DNA from: Pterobdella sp. o SKG-2022
Taxonomy: Eukaryota; Annelida; Clitellata; Hirudinida; Piscicolidae
Assembly (NCBI GenBank): GCA_964035795.1
Contig: OZ038321.1
Coordinates: 19,978,283-20,042,282, forward strand
Direction of reading: 5' to 3'
Length of the DNA stretch: 64,000 nucleotides
A program made the translations under genes and the position numbers. Below the pieces are notes generated by a model. The model ran no database searches and was not told the DNA's origin. It saw nothing but the letters and a program-made list of their open reading frames with translations. This document shows positions 1 to 12,664 of this stretch, one piece after another. Each line of letters starts with the position of its first letter. Position 1 is the stretch's first letter.

Positions 1-115
1 TTTGATGGATATAAGTTTATTAAAAGATTGCAAAAAAAATAAATCTAGGTTGTGCTTTCTCAAATCACGTAATTAAGACATAATCTAAAATAATGTAAAA
101 CGAATGATTACTTAC

Positions 116-3100
116 CTGAAGGGAAGTATGACATGGTATACAATCGGAAATAAGACAAAGCTGGATTGGGGTTTCTGGTGATGGTTGGGTTGTTGATTTC
201 TGACGTTGTGATCAGATTATCTGAGTAGTGCTCGTTGCTCTTTTGAAAATTAGGCGCCGATTGAACGCTTTTGATGGGGGTTTTTGGTTGTTTGAGTGGA
301 GATAGTGGTTTTGTTGGGAAGTCTTCAATGAAATTGTCAGCATCTTCATTTGTCGGGATCTGTGAAAGAATATATCTTTTTACCCATTACAAATTAATGA
401 TCTCTAAAAAAAATTTATAAAATTCAAAATTTTTCTTTGACCTAGATCATGAGATACGCATAAACTCTCACTTACCATCACAAAGTAATGCTTATCCTTG
501 TGATCGGTGGGAAGCAGAGAAGGAATGAGTAAATGCTTGTGATCCCATTGTAAGGCCACTTCGAATTTGTGCAGCAGCTTGATCATGAACTTCTGCAGAT
601 CCTCTGTCTTGAATGCCACTTCCTGCAGTAGCATCGGCAAATCATCAACCCTCATCACACCTGTTTGTATGGGAACTCGATGAATGGGTTAGTGGGGCAG
701 TACTACATGAATCAATTGATTCCTTTTTATAACACGTATTTCTTTCATTTAATGCAGGGTTACAACGATAAGGATATAATGTACATAAAAAATGAAAGAC
801 TTCTTGAGAGATATTTAAATATATTTCACAAAAAAAACTTACCATCTATTTCAAACTAATCAAATTATAGCTTATTATTTAAATAATGTATTGATAACCT
901 AATCTTTACGTAAAATTGAGAAAAATATTTCACAAAACAAAACGTGTACAACTTTTGAATAAACTCAAGAGAATATCAAAAACAACCATTAACGGCGACT
1001 TTGTTGATCTTGCGAGGGTTGACAACGCATGCAATCACATCACACATCCATTGGGGATCGAGGAAGTACAAGTGACGCAGATTTTGATCCTCGTAATGTA
1101 GGAGAACACCTGAAATTGTTAGCATAATATATCCATATATTAACCATATTGGATTATACTGCTGCACATGTCCCAGTAACTGGAGTCGACAACATTTTAT
1201 TGATACTACTACATGGTAACATTTCAAAAAGGTTATTTGTTGATGATAGTAATAATTGATTTGAACTGTTAATTAGATGTTAACCATTCTCATGCAAGAA
1301 GTTTGTAGCCTGGTTGAGTTCACTTACGTCTTTAAAGCTCGAACCATACTCCTCTTCCATTTTCTCAATCACCATCTGCCTGGAGATGTGGATGGAACTT
1401 GCTTAGAAACAGTCTATCAAATTATTTTGTTTTATACTTCACTTTTATTCTGCCAAAGTTATGATTACAAAAGTGCTAAAGTTTAAGTACTTAACATATA
1501 GAATTTTATAATTATCAATAACATTGGCGTTTAAAACTACTCAAATAACACAGTTAATTGACTCTAGAAATGAAAAACATCAAACTTCGCCAACACTCCA
1601 TCCATCTAAATCTTCACCATACATCTACATCTCCACCAAATCCGACCCATCTACACCCAATGCACCCTCGTACTTGTATTGTTCGGTGTTGAGAACGGGG
1701 TCGAGCTGACGTTTCTTGAGATCCTGGGCCAACTTTCCTAACACTTCCTGCAAGTAGATGTAACTCACAGGTACTTTCTGGTCTATCAGCCGTATGCCCT
1801 GCTTATCTGTTGAAGGTTTCAGCATTTTTAAACGTATCATTGAGTCATCATTATTTTTTAGGATGGTTATTTTAGTTGCATAAGTTTAAGAATTTGTTAT
1901 ATTATAGAAATTTGAAAATAATTTTAAATGTTAATTTAAACTAAATATTTTTCAATGACAAACAAAAATTCATCTATGTATTTGAATGTATAAAAACATA
2001 ACAATAAACTTAAAACCACTCACCGAGTGAGAAGTTGACAGCCTTCCAAAGAGCTTCCTTGAGCAGAGACTGATGTTGCTTGGTGTAGCTCCCTTTCTTC
2101 ACACACAACTCCACATGGGCCACCACCCTAGGAAAGCCCCACCTCTCGGGCTCTTCCAGGTTAATGTACTTGCTCTCTATCGATCTGCATACATTCTCCA
2201 GGTAGGCAGAGTCGAAGGTGGTCAGTTGGTCTAGGTGGGTGCCCACGATCAATACTGCAGACCCTGGTGCTCTTGCCTTGTAATTTGGTTTCGGTGGTTT
2301 TAGGTTTTAATATTAAAAAAATTATAAATGATTTAAACTGAAGATAAATAAGTTCACATGGAGTAGCGTCTTGAGAAGCCTATCAATTGCGCAAGCGAAA
2401 CTTTAATTAGAGGCGACTAATGGTCGACTTAAGTTTTATTTATACAAACCATAAAAAAGTAAATTAACATAAAAGAATTGTTATTCTATTTTAATTGCTC
2501 TATAAGCATCATGAAAAAATTTGAAAGTACTTGTATGTTAATGAGCCACTTGAAAATCTCGTTAATGCCTTCACTTCCGTCTGTCAGCCTCCACACCAAC
2601 AAGAAAATGGAACGTTTTGATAGAAAATATTGTTGGGTCACATAATACTCTTTCTGTGATGAAGAAAAAAACAATTAAGTTTTTAGTGTCTAAGTAATTA
2701 CCCTCACGAAATAGGTTGTGATATCACATACAATCTTGATGGTATGAAGACGAGCATAAGAGACATAGTGATAGTGACGGTTTTGAAAATATATTTTAAA
2801 AATAAAACTGAAACCATACAAATATTGCCTTGAGTGGCTTAGAACCCTACAGCAAAAATATTGAAGCAAAAGAAAGAAAAAAATAACCACATTAAACAGT
2901 TTCAAGATCACTTATCGAGTATGTGAGACCATATGATTCAAATATGCAGCCTCAGATCACAAATCGATGAAAATGATGAATCCACAATAAAGAATCACCT
3001 ACCTTAAAAAAGTCTCATCCATTTTATAGTCATTTTATTTATTCCTTATATATATACATGGCTTATTTTATAAATTACGCCATAGTAGTATCAATAATCT

Positions 3101-6100
3101 AGGCCGACTGATGTCAACTCCAGTTACCAGTTATACCAAATTATCTTTAACAACAACGAGATGTTATTCAAAGCGCAATATCTCCTAGCCCCCGATCACC
3201 TGCCCTCCAAAGTCCCAGGTGGAGAAGACAACTTCTTGATCGACATGTTTGAGCACTAGGTCCCCTATGGCGATGCTGGTGCTTGAGGCGTGGTTCGAAG
3301 ACCCCTTGTGCCCGTTTGATTTGAGTAGGTGGCTTTTCCTTGCATCTCGTTGCTGTTTTGAAATTCGATTACTTTTATAGATATCATATTATTGTATTAT
3401 AGTCAGCATCTTTCTCTTTCCAAAGTTACCGATTTTTTTGCATCATATGTTATAGAAGATTGATTGGTTGGTTAATTTAAAACATAGAAAATTAGTGGTG
3501 TTACTTTAATAAATTATTCAAGTTTCATGATGAAATCCTTTGATAAAAAATTCAACACAAAACGTAAAAACTTCATAATTTATAGCGTACACTTTTTGAG
3601 TTTTTTCCCCCTGTGAGCATGTTAATGACTGAAGTCTTTCCAACGCCTTGCTTGCCCACCATCATCAACTTCATATGGTTGTATGCCACTGCCCTGTGAG
3701 CAGTTTTAAAATGTTTAATCGCTGTTTTAGCATATATATATATATATATAAAATATATAAAACTTTATAGAATATTTAGTATTAGATTTATATTAATATT
3801 TGGTTTATATATTCATATGTTATATAGAATTATATTTATATTTTGTATATTATTATTATGGTTGAACGTTTGAGACATTTTGTATCTTTTGAGTGTTAAA
3901 AATTTCTAAAAAAAAATCCATTTCTTAATGAAATAGGGAACAAACTTGTCTTGAATGGCTTTGAGATACGACACAAGAGAACTTACCAACCTCATTTTAT
4001 CACCCAACAAACTTCTGTAATGATTAAAGGCTATTAAAGCCATTATACTGAAAGTTCTGCTTATGAAAAACTGTAGCTCATTGAATAAAAAGTTTAGCCT
4101 TATAGTTAAAAATAATAAGTTAAAACTATTGAAGTTGTCTGCAGATAAATTCAAAAACATTAAATTTTTTTAGAAAACTACTTTTTTTGCTTTTTTAAAT
4201 ACATCGTATGTTCTTTTGTAAACTATACTAATTTATTGTTTTTACTCATTTAAAAATAATTCATTATTTTTTAATAAATAGAATTTATTAAATTAATTAT
4301 TTTCAAACTCACCTCAAAACCCCCTCTACAGGGTTTCCTACTAGACTCAATGCCCACAGCTTCTTCAGCGACCCTATTTCACTCGGAAGCTGCCATTATC
4401 AATATTTCCATTATAATTATAACCGTGCATATGTGGCATACAGTGTATATGATTTGGCAGTGAATGCGTTGAACTTTAAAATAATTGAATTTAGAATTTT
4501 AAAAATTGACCAAAAGATAAATAGGATTTACTTCTCTGATGTTATTGTTAGCGATGTTTAGAGTGGTCAGATTACGAAGTAGGCCTATATGCCTTATAAG
4601 ATGTGTGAAGTGGTTGTGACTCAAATCCAAGGTTAGAAGGTTGGGAAAAATGCTTTTTGGTGGATTCTTGGGGAGATTCGTCTGTGTTGAAAAAATAAAG
4701 TATTACTTAAATGCGAATTTGAAAAAAATTCAAAATAAATTAGTTTTGAAATTCAAAAAACTTCAAAAAATAAACTTCTATAAAAAATTAACGAAAATGT
4801 GTATATATATAATTTCATATCGGTCAATCAATCAATCAAACCCGTTTTCTTTATACAAAGGGTACAAAAAAAAACTGATACAAAAGGACAGTGTACCTTA
4901 TCTTTTATACTAGATCTATTCAACAGATCTTCGTGACACATGAATTCAAAAGAGTTCAATTGGTTGTGGTTGAGAAGTAGAGTTTTAAGTTTGAATAGCT
5001 GGTTATGAAGGCAATGTTTGCATGTTGAGTTTTTGTTAGATGTGAAATTGAGGGTTGATGCTATAGCCTTTGTGCTGCTTCTTCTTTCATTAGTGATTTC
5101 GTTCAAGCTGAAATATAAAATTATAATTATAAAAACATTTGTAGAGTAGTTTCCTGTGAAACTTCATAAATTAAGGTCAACTAACTATGAGAATATTAAA
5201 AAACTTATGAACAATTTTTTCAATTCATCGTTAAAAAACTAATGAAACTCACAATGATTCCCTGTAAGATCTACTCACAGCCATTCTACCGCTAAACCTA
5301 GAAGCAGAAGATGGTCTAGTTAAAGGTCGAGATTGTGTGAAAAATGTCAAGTTATCGAAGAATTGTATGCCGTTGTGAGAGAGGTCGAGAACTTGCAGTT
5401 TTGGGGGGTAACTGTGAACAGCGCCGAAATTGATTATCTTGTTGTGTGACAAGTTGAGCTTTTCAAGGTTGTATAATAAGCAAGAAAAATTACTGGGAAC
5501 TTCTTCTAAAAGATTGTGAGAAAGATCTAGTTCTTTTAAATGACATAAAACAAACTCCTTATCACTGGAGTCATTGATAGGAGATTCTTGGTCCAACAGA
5601 GACAGATTCAACTTTATCTGATGCCTCCAATCAAACACCGGCTTGAAACTGTGGTCTTCAGTCGACTGAAACAACGAATCCTTAGAATCTTCCGACTCCG
5701 ATGAAAGATCTTCTTCAAATGTACTTTCTGTTGTCAAAAGTGCTTCTTCAAAGTATTTGTTGGGACATGATAACAATACATTGCTTGTTGTAATTGTCCT
5801 TATCGAATTGAAAGAAGCATTAAATTCTAGCAAATTAGTATTTGTCCAAAGCTCTTCTGGCAGTGTTGAAATTTTGTTGAACGAAATATTAAGTCTTTTC
5901 AAAGAACCTAATCTCAAAAGACATTTTGGAAAGCTCGCAAAATTATTCTTGCTTATATTTATTTCTTCGATCGAACAAGCTGCAAAAAGCGTTTTTAAAA
6001 CATCTGATATAGGTTCTGAAGACGTTTTTTTGACTCCGTTTCGGGGAATTTTTTCAAAGTGATCCGAAAAGAAGAATAAGGTTTGACTCTCAAATCCTTC

Positions 6101-9100
6101 GTCACAGTCGTGAACCTCCTCAAATGAAACTGCATCAATCTTCGTTCATTTTTAAGAGATTTAAATACACATTCTATTTGAAATGATTAATGTATAAACT
6201 AATAACTAACTTTATTTTTCGATAAATCTAATTTTTTTAGATTCTTCATTTTGAAAAAAAAGGCATTGAAGAAAGGGAGTTTGTTGTTTGAAAGGTCGAT
6301 GTGAGTGATGAGGTTGGTGTGGTCTTGTGTTGTGTGTGTGAACTTGTCAATGGTGGAATAATACTGAAAAGAAACTTTTTGAAACCACGAAAAACAAAGT
6401 TTAGATAGTTTAAATGAACTCCAATCTATCCTTTGACCTTCTCTTTTGCAACTCATCGAATCCAATAAAGACGCCCCTCTTTTTGACGCACTCATCTCGT
6501 GAGTCTCGCCATTCAAAAAAGAACTTGGAAAGCAGTTTTCGTGATCCGTAATGTAAATTTTTTCAATCAAGATTCCTATATTTTCATTATCTTCTAACTC
6601 GATGGCAGCCTTCAATGCTGCATGGTCATCATCTTCGGCTCCATACTCAAGCAATAACTTCACACATTCACTACTCTTCACCTTGGTTGCTTCGATTAGT
6701 GCTCTCGATACCACTGGCACCGCTTTTTGATTTATAATTGACATTTCCAAATTTGGATCTGATCCGCTCTTCAAAAGTAATTTTATAATCTTAATCATTT
6801 TACTTTCTAGAGAACTACCCAAGCCCATCACAGCCATATGCAGAGCCGTATTAGCGTCTTCAGAAATGCAATCGACCATCATAACTGATTTTTTATTATC
6901 GACAGATCCTTCAAATTGAGGCACGGATAGAGATAGAAGAAACTCCACGAGAGTATCAAATCCTCCTAGCACACATATGTGCAAGGCCGTGCACCCCCTA
7001 CTATCCTTCACATTCATCCCCGCCACAAAAGTTTCATAACTTTCTCGACTTGTCAGATACTGACTTAAATCAAAATTTCCCAACATTACGTCATATATTG
7101 TCTTATTGATTTCTGAGTATTTTTTTGAAGGCGATTCTATTTTCTTCATCTGAATCTCGTCATTTGTTTCAAGTTGATTAGTTTTTTTAATAATTAACTC
7201 CTGTGCTTCGTTTTCCTGAGCGATCTGTCTCAACATCATAACGACTAATAACACCAAAATATTTTTGTATCCTTGCATGCATGCCAGGTGCAGTGGATAA
7301 CTCTCTTCAAACGTTTGTATGTACAAGTGTTGTGGAAATTTCTAGAAAAAATCAATTTTCTATGAATTTAATGTTAAAATAAATAAAAAATAAAATTTTT
7401 TTACATCGAGTAAAAGCTTCAAGCACTCAAAGCTGCCAGCCAAACATGAAATATGTACAGGGGATAGACCACTGGATGGTTCAACTCTCAACTCCGCCCC
7501 CAACTCAAGTAACAACTCACACATTTCTACTTTCCCTTGCCTACATACGCTGTGAATGATGTTTAATGATATTATATTAGAGTTGTGAGATTTGCATGGG
7601 GTTTATTGACTTTCTATATATTATTCAACGGCTTAGAACCAGCAATTTCTTTGCAAAAGTTGAAAATGTGATGGTTGAGCGTTTAGTTTTTATATTGTTT
7701 TTTTTTATTAATTAAAACTATACACTTGAGTTATTGATTTTAACTATAAAAAATTTGGATACTGTTATATCTATAAAGGACGATGGAGGAGAGAAAGCAA
7801 GGTTCAAATGTTTGCTTAAGCTTTGTACTTGCATAAATAATGTTTTTTCTTTAATCTACTTTTAATAAAATTTTCAAAAACTCTATACATTGAGTATAAT
7901 CTCTTAAAAATTTAAAAATTAAAATAAGATACTGTTTAATTTGAGCCATTCGACTGTATTTACATAGTTTTAATGGCAAAGTTGTATTGATTTGAAAGTA
8001 AGTCAATATGAATCATCAGTGAAGGAAACATTTTATATAAAAACAGATTCGTAACCTAAGAACTTTTGAAAAATTATTTTTCATCACTTAGTCATCGTAT
8101 AAGTAAATAAATGGACCATTAAGTCGCTCCTAATTGGGGTTTCGTGTGCGCAATTGACAGGCTTCACAGAGCGCTACTTTTTTGATCGTATCAAGGGTTA
8201 AAAAATGTAAAGAAAGATATTGAATACAAAGCAACCTGTAAAGAATGTCATGTTCATGGTCTTCCAGCTTAGAACTCTCGATGATTCCTTTGATTTCTTG
8301 TTGAGACAGTTTCAAACTCGAAATAATGTTCTTAACCACAGAAATATCACCTCGTTTGAATGCCTCTTTGAGAGCTTTGATTATAGAGATTTATAACAGA
8401 ATTATAGCAGATTTTTAAATGATAGTGTTTAGTTAACTTTTGAACCATTGTCACAAAAGGTTTAAACTTCGATGCATCCGCATACATGTATTTGCAATTT
8501 ATAAATCGACATAGCAATAATATTTTTAAAAGATGAAACATCGAGTTTAAAGCCGCAAATAAAATCAAACCTTGGTGTTATATTCAATTAGTTTTTCCAA
8601 GATTTACAAGTACATAAAAACGCACAAACTGTTAATCATGCAAAATTACCGTATTTGGCTTCCTGTTTTCTAAGCACAGATATATCTGAAAAAGATCATA
8701 ACGTTTATAAGAATTTATAGTGAATTATAAAACATCCCTAAAATATAAAAATTTCAAAAAAAGAAAGAAATTGGAACGAATAAAAAATAGAAAAAGAATT
8801 AAAACAGAAATCTGGGTCAACAGGCCGTCATAACGAAATATGAAATTATATTTGGCAGGTCCCCTATTCAGTCCATTCAAACTCAACGCAAGGTCACACA
8901 TACGAATGATGATAGCGGCGCTAAGCGTCTTAAAACAAAAATTTTTTTAAAATGGTTTTGAAAACTAAAACATCCAAGTATGAATAACAATCACAAAGTA
9001 TTTATTCTTTTTTTAAATTGAAAGAATGGTCGAAAGGAAGGGCATCCTTCAAGAAAAACTGCCAAAAAGTTAATGAAAGTCCTTTTCGAGTCGGATCTTT

Positions 9101-11412
9101 AAATGTTGGTTCGATGAGGGGTAAGGCTTCTGAAGTGGGGGAAACCATGTCGAGGAGGAGAGTCGATTTGTGTTGTTCACAAGAAACTCGTTGGAAGACT
9201 TATTGCAGGCAGAGACTCTCGATATAAGTATTTTGGTTGTGGGAATGATGAGGGCACTTGTGGTGTAGGAATTCTACTGGCTGAGAAGTGGTGGGAGAAA
9301 GTGTTTGAAGTGATTAGAGTCTCAGATAGAATCATTCTCATTCGAATGGTAATTGGATCAGTTGTGTTTGTTTTTGTGAGTGTTTATGCACTCTTTGCCT
9401 TGGTACAGCACGGCCTGTTGATGGGAGATTAGTGAAGGAAATGATGATTGGTGATGAAAAACTGGAAGTTGTCCCAGAGTTCTGCTATCTTGGAGATATG
9501 TTATCTGCAGGTGGTGGATGTGAGCTTGCTTCAATAAAACGTTGTAAGTGTGCCTGGGCTAAATTTCGCCGACTTCTTCCACTTCTTGCTAATCGTCATT
9601 CATCATTATTGACCAGAGGCCGTGTCTATTCAATCTGTGTCAGAAGAGCTATGTTACATGCTGCTGAAACATGGCCCGTAACAGTTTCCGTATTGAACCG
9701 CCTTAGACGAACTGACATTGCCATGATTCGCTGGATGTGCAACATCAAAACGAATGATAACGTTTGCTCTCACTCACTCCTTTCAACACTCAGCATTCGG
9801 GATGTTGAGGTAGTTTGGACATGTAGAGCGTAGCGTGGGTTGGATTTCTCAAGTGCGAAAGTTGGATTTAGATACTTGCAAGAAGCCTGGTAGGCCCAAA
9901 AAGACTTGGAATGAGCTCATATTGAATGATAAAAGAGAGCTAGACATGGTTTGTGCGGATCCACTCGATCGCTCTGAATGGAAAGGCTGACTTTGAGATA
10001 GAACTTTCAAAAAACCCAACCCTTGGTAAAGAAAAACAGGCTATAAAAAGGATTTGATTGATTGATTGATTGATTGATTGATAAATTCAAAAGCCATTCG
10101 TGACAAAATCTTGAAATCTCAAATATAAATACACTAATTAAAACACTAAGAACCTAAATGGTTTCTGATAGCATCAGCACAAAGATCACTTGCTGTTGAG
10201 ATAGCCATATCTAGTGCTTGTTTGCCATCACCATTCACTATGGATACATCAGCATTGTAGTCAAGCAGAAGATCAACTAGGTGCTTACTGTTGTTTTCAG
10301 CCGCCACATGAAGTGGAGTCTGCCAATTTGGAAGTGAGAGGTGTTCACGTTTATTTATTCATTTCACGATTGCTTAGATGTTATTTCTTAGTTCACTACT
10401 GTAGTTAAATAAGCTTGAAAAACAAAAATATTTTTGATTACTGTAATTTTAACTTTACGATTGTAAAATAGTTCATAATTTACCAATCCATTAAAGTTTC
10501 CTTCACAAGTTTTATTTGGGTCAGCTGGAAAAAAAAATTCTAAAATTAATTACACCTATAATGCATATTTACTTGACAGAAAAATAATAAACTAGATTGG
10601 TGCTTATGATGAGAAATAAATAAAAAAAAACTGTGTAAGAATAAATGTAATTCAATTTTTTTTAGAATTTTACAAAAATATTTTTTAAATAAGGTGAAGC
10701 TAATAAAAGTAGTAATTAACTAATTTAAAAAAAAATTTTTTATATTTTTCATGTTGTTTTTCAGCAAAAAACATCAGATGTTAGAACTTCTAATACATTT
10801 ATTGAGAATCAAAAGCTGTAGTTTTTAATAAGTTAACTCAGACTAATGTTTTTTGCTAAAACTGAAATTAATGAAAATTATAGCTTCTGATTATCAATAA
10901 ATATATTAAAAGATTTTTCACATTTGATGTTTTCAATTAATTATAAAAATATTTTATAAAAGTGGAAATTTTAAAAAATTATTTGAGGTGAAAGAGTTTA
11001 TTCAAATGTTATTTTATGAAATGATAATTAAATTAACCATTATGATTTATAATTTCAAGAACATTGAAGTGTAACTAATAGTGAACACAACAAAAAACGC
11101 TTAAAACATATGACTAAATACTATTAAGCATTAAATAAGTTTCTTGATTTAATATTTCATTTTAAATTTAATACAAATAATTATATTGACTATTCAAAAA
11201 ACATATAATAAAAAATTAAAAACCTCCAGCCATTAATAAAAGATGGGAGCATTCAATATTTTTCTCAGAAATGGATACAAAAAGAGGGGTCCTTCCTTGA
11301 GAGTCTAAATAGTTGATATGTTGGTGTGCTGATGCGAGAAGAAGAGATTCCATCAATTGAACATCATTGTAATGGGCTGCTTGATGAAGCAAGTCTAGAT
11401 TGTCATTTTCTT
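116..11412 (-). CDS. LRRK: LRRK-like ROCO protein (ankyrin-LRR-ROC-COR), partial
   Basis: Twenty-one exons join in phase on the minus strand: 11412-11224, 10524-10484, 10319-10154, 8685-8650, 8374-8236, 7549-7405, 7341-6211, 6139-5253, 5107-4897, 4681-4532, 4389-4313, 3693-3591, 3352-3200, 2653-2531, 2276-2024, 1806-1629 (3' end least sure), 1379-1328, 1309-1285, 1109-987, 660-476, 359-116. Order: ankyrin repeats (TPLHVAAE, PLHLACMQGYKN), leucine-rich repeats (LKELDLSHNLLEEVPSNF), then a Ras-like ROC GTPase with P-loop GKQGVGKTS, G3 motif WDFGGQ and G4 motif VGTHLD, then COR (ENGVLLHYEDQN, LYFLDPQWMCDV, LLIPSLLP). It stops at the COR motif MSYFPSG at the left edge; a kinase would be expected beyond. 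ANK-LRR-ROC-COR without armadillo repeats seen here is closest to LRRK1/LRRK2. The first exon and start codon were not found. Intron 10153-8686 carries a LINE; intron 10525-11223 a long inverted repeat. The LRR part has a Ser/Glu-rich insert near 5690-5740. Confidence 0.92.
1144..1211 (-). repeat. solo LINE 3'-tail repeat
   Basis: On the minus strand this stretch matches the terminal segment of the RTE-like LINEs at 16521-16575 and 23775-23825: a run with CCAGTTACTGG flanked by TGTTGTCGAC and GCAGCAGTATAATCC. It also shares the lead-in tagtagtatcaata with the repeats at 3083 and 30441. No coding part of the LINE is attached. It lies in an intron of the LRRK-like gene. Confidence 0.6.
3083..3155 (+). 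repeat. solo LINE 3'-tail repeat
   Basis: Begins tagtagtatcaataat and continues ggccgactg then ctccagttacc, matching the 3' end of the RTE-like LINE family and the copies at 1144-1211 (minus) and 30441-30520. It is in the LRRK-like intron between 2653 and 3200. The inner hairpin is decayed (CCAGTTACCAG). Confidence 0.5.
9018..10081 (+). mobile_element. RTE-like LINE, subfamily A2, internally deleted
   Basis: The 5' part encodes the start of an apurinic-type endonuclease (VGSLNVGSMRGKASEVGETM, then CCSQETRWK). At about 9390 the sequence jumps straight into the region after the reverse transcriptase (motifs FCYLGDMLSAGGGCE, MIRWMCN), so almost all of the endonuclease and RT is missing. From the joint to about 10060 it is nearly identical to 38270-38960. 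It ends in a (TTGA)n tail at 10048-10081, typical of RTE-type 3' ends. It sits sense-to-plus in an intron of the minus-strand LRRK-like gene. Confidence 0.85.
10767..10935. repeat. long imperfect inverted repeat (hairpin element)
   Basis: Two arms of about 65 bases, 10767-10832 and 10866-10935, are imperfect reverse complements: the left starts aaaacatcagatg, the right ends catttgatgtttt, and both contain the attattgagaatcaaaagct type core. It lies in an LRRK-like intron. The layout suggests a small MITE-like element; no second copy was recognised in the window. Confidence 0.55.
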
Positions 11413-12664
11413 CTGTAGATTATTATAATTATTAATTTTTAGACCCAACAATGTGTTTATTTGTTATTTAATTGATATTTTCAAACATGTAATAAGCTTG
11501 CAATAATCAAATATATCTTGGGAAGGTATACATTTAGAAAGTTAAACAACCTTCCATATAACAACAGTCCTTATTAGTTATTAAAGTTTTGCGTAAAAAA
11601 TGCGGTTGTAAAAATTTTTCGAGCAAAATGAAGTTTTTCAATAAAAATTAATTCATCCTTCAAATAGAAAATTTTGGCGCATTATTGTCAAGTTTTAGTT
11701 AAATTCTTTTGTTTACAAAGTAAAACTAAACGAATAATAATCAAGTGATTTTTTAATACCTTTTATTTTAAATATTTAAAAAATAAATAAATAATTTGAT
11801 TATTTTTTATAATCCCTAATTTAGTTAGTTAAAATCAACAATTTTTAATTAATTTCGATTTATCTTCATTTTTAGATGCACTTTCATAGAAGTCGAAGTT
11901 CACGCACAAGCGCGAAGTGCCTGTAAGCTTAAAGAAGTTCCAAGCGGCAAAAGCATTTGTGTCTCTGTTTTAAGTTGGACCAATCATAGGCTTTGTTAGT
12001 TGAAAAATGTTAGTTTTTTTTTCTTTAAAGTTTCTTCAATGTATCAAAATGTTTTTACAATTTTCTTAAATATAGTGCTCTTTGAAATGAAAAAGATATT
12101 TTTTTTCAAATAACAAAATAAAATAGTTTTATTCAGATACCAATATAAAAAAATGTTTATTTCAGTACTTTTTTTTAAAGTCCTATGATTGGTTTATCAA
12201 CTATAGGCTTGCGTTTAAAGCTAATCGTTGTTTTTAATGGAAGCACGAAGTGCCTGTATGCTTACTATAAGCATGTTTCAATAAATCAAATTTTTGAAAT
12301 TTTTTTTAAAATTTTCAAAAAAAAATGAAACATTATATGAAGTTATTTATAGGATGCTTTAATAATTTATAAAATTGATAAGTACAATTTAAAAAAAATG
12401 GTATTTTATCGAATAGAATCATTTTTAATTTTATCGTCTGCTTTCATTTCAGTTACCTTTTGTTAACAAAAAGTTCGTTTTCAATGAAAACTCATTTTTC
12501 GAAAATGTTTATACTGAGTAATTTTTTATTGCTGTATCAAGGCAATCTAAACTTTCGTTTGATAGTTTTCAAACATGTGTAAAACTTAATTTAAATTATT
12601 TATAAAACTACTCATTCATATGAAATCATGAATTCAGTTCAAAAAGTGAAGAAACCTTTTTCCC
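11413..12664. other. non-coding spacer with paired short repeats
   Basis: AT-rich sequence upstream of the first recognised LRRK-like exon; a missing first exon may lie here but none could be supported. A 22-base direct repeat (gcgcgaagtgcctgtaagct and its variant) occurs at 11909-11930 and 12243-12264, bracketing a 12-base inverted pair, accaatcatagg at 11979 and cctatgattggt at 12182. Confidence 0.5.

Noticed and set aside
5757..6062. Plus-strand open frame of 101 codons
   Set aside because: It is the reverse of a long LRR exon of the LRRK-like gene, which has clear family motifs on the minus strand.
11900..11965. Possible first exon of the LRRK-like gene on the minus strand (MLLPLGTSLSL...)
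   Set aside because: Its possible donor ends in the wrong phase for the next exon at 11412.
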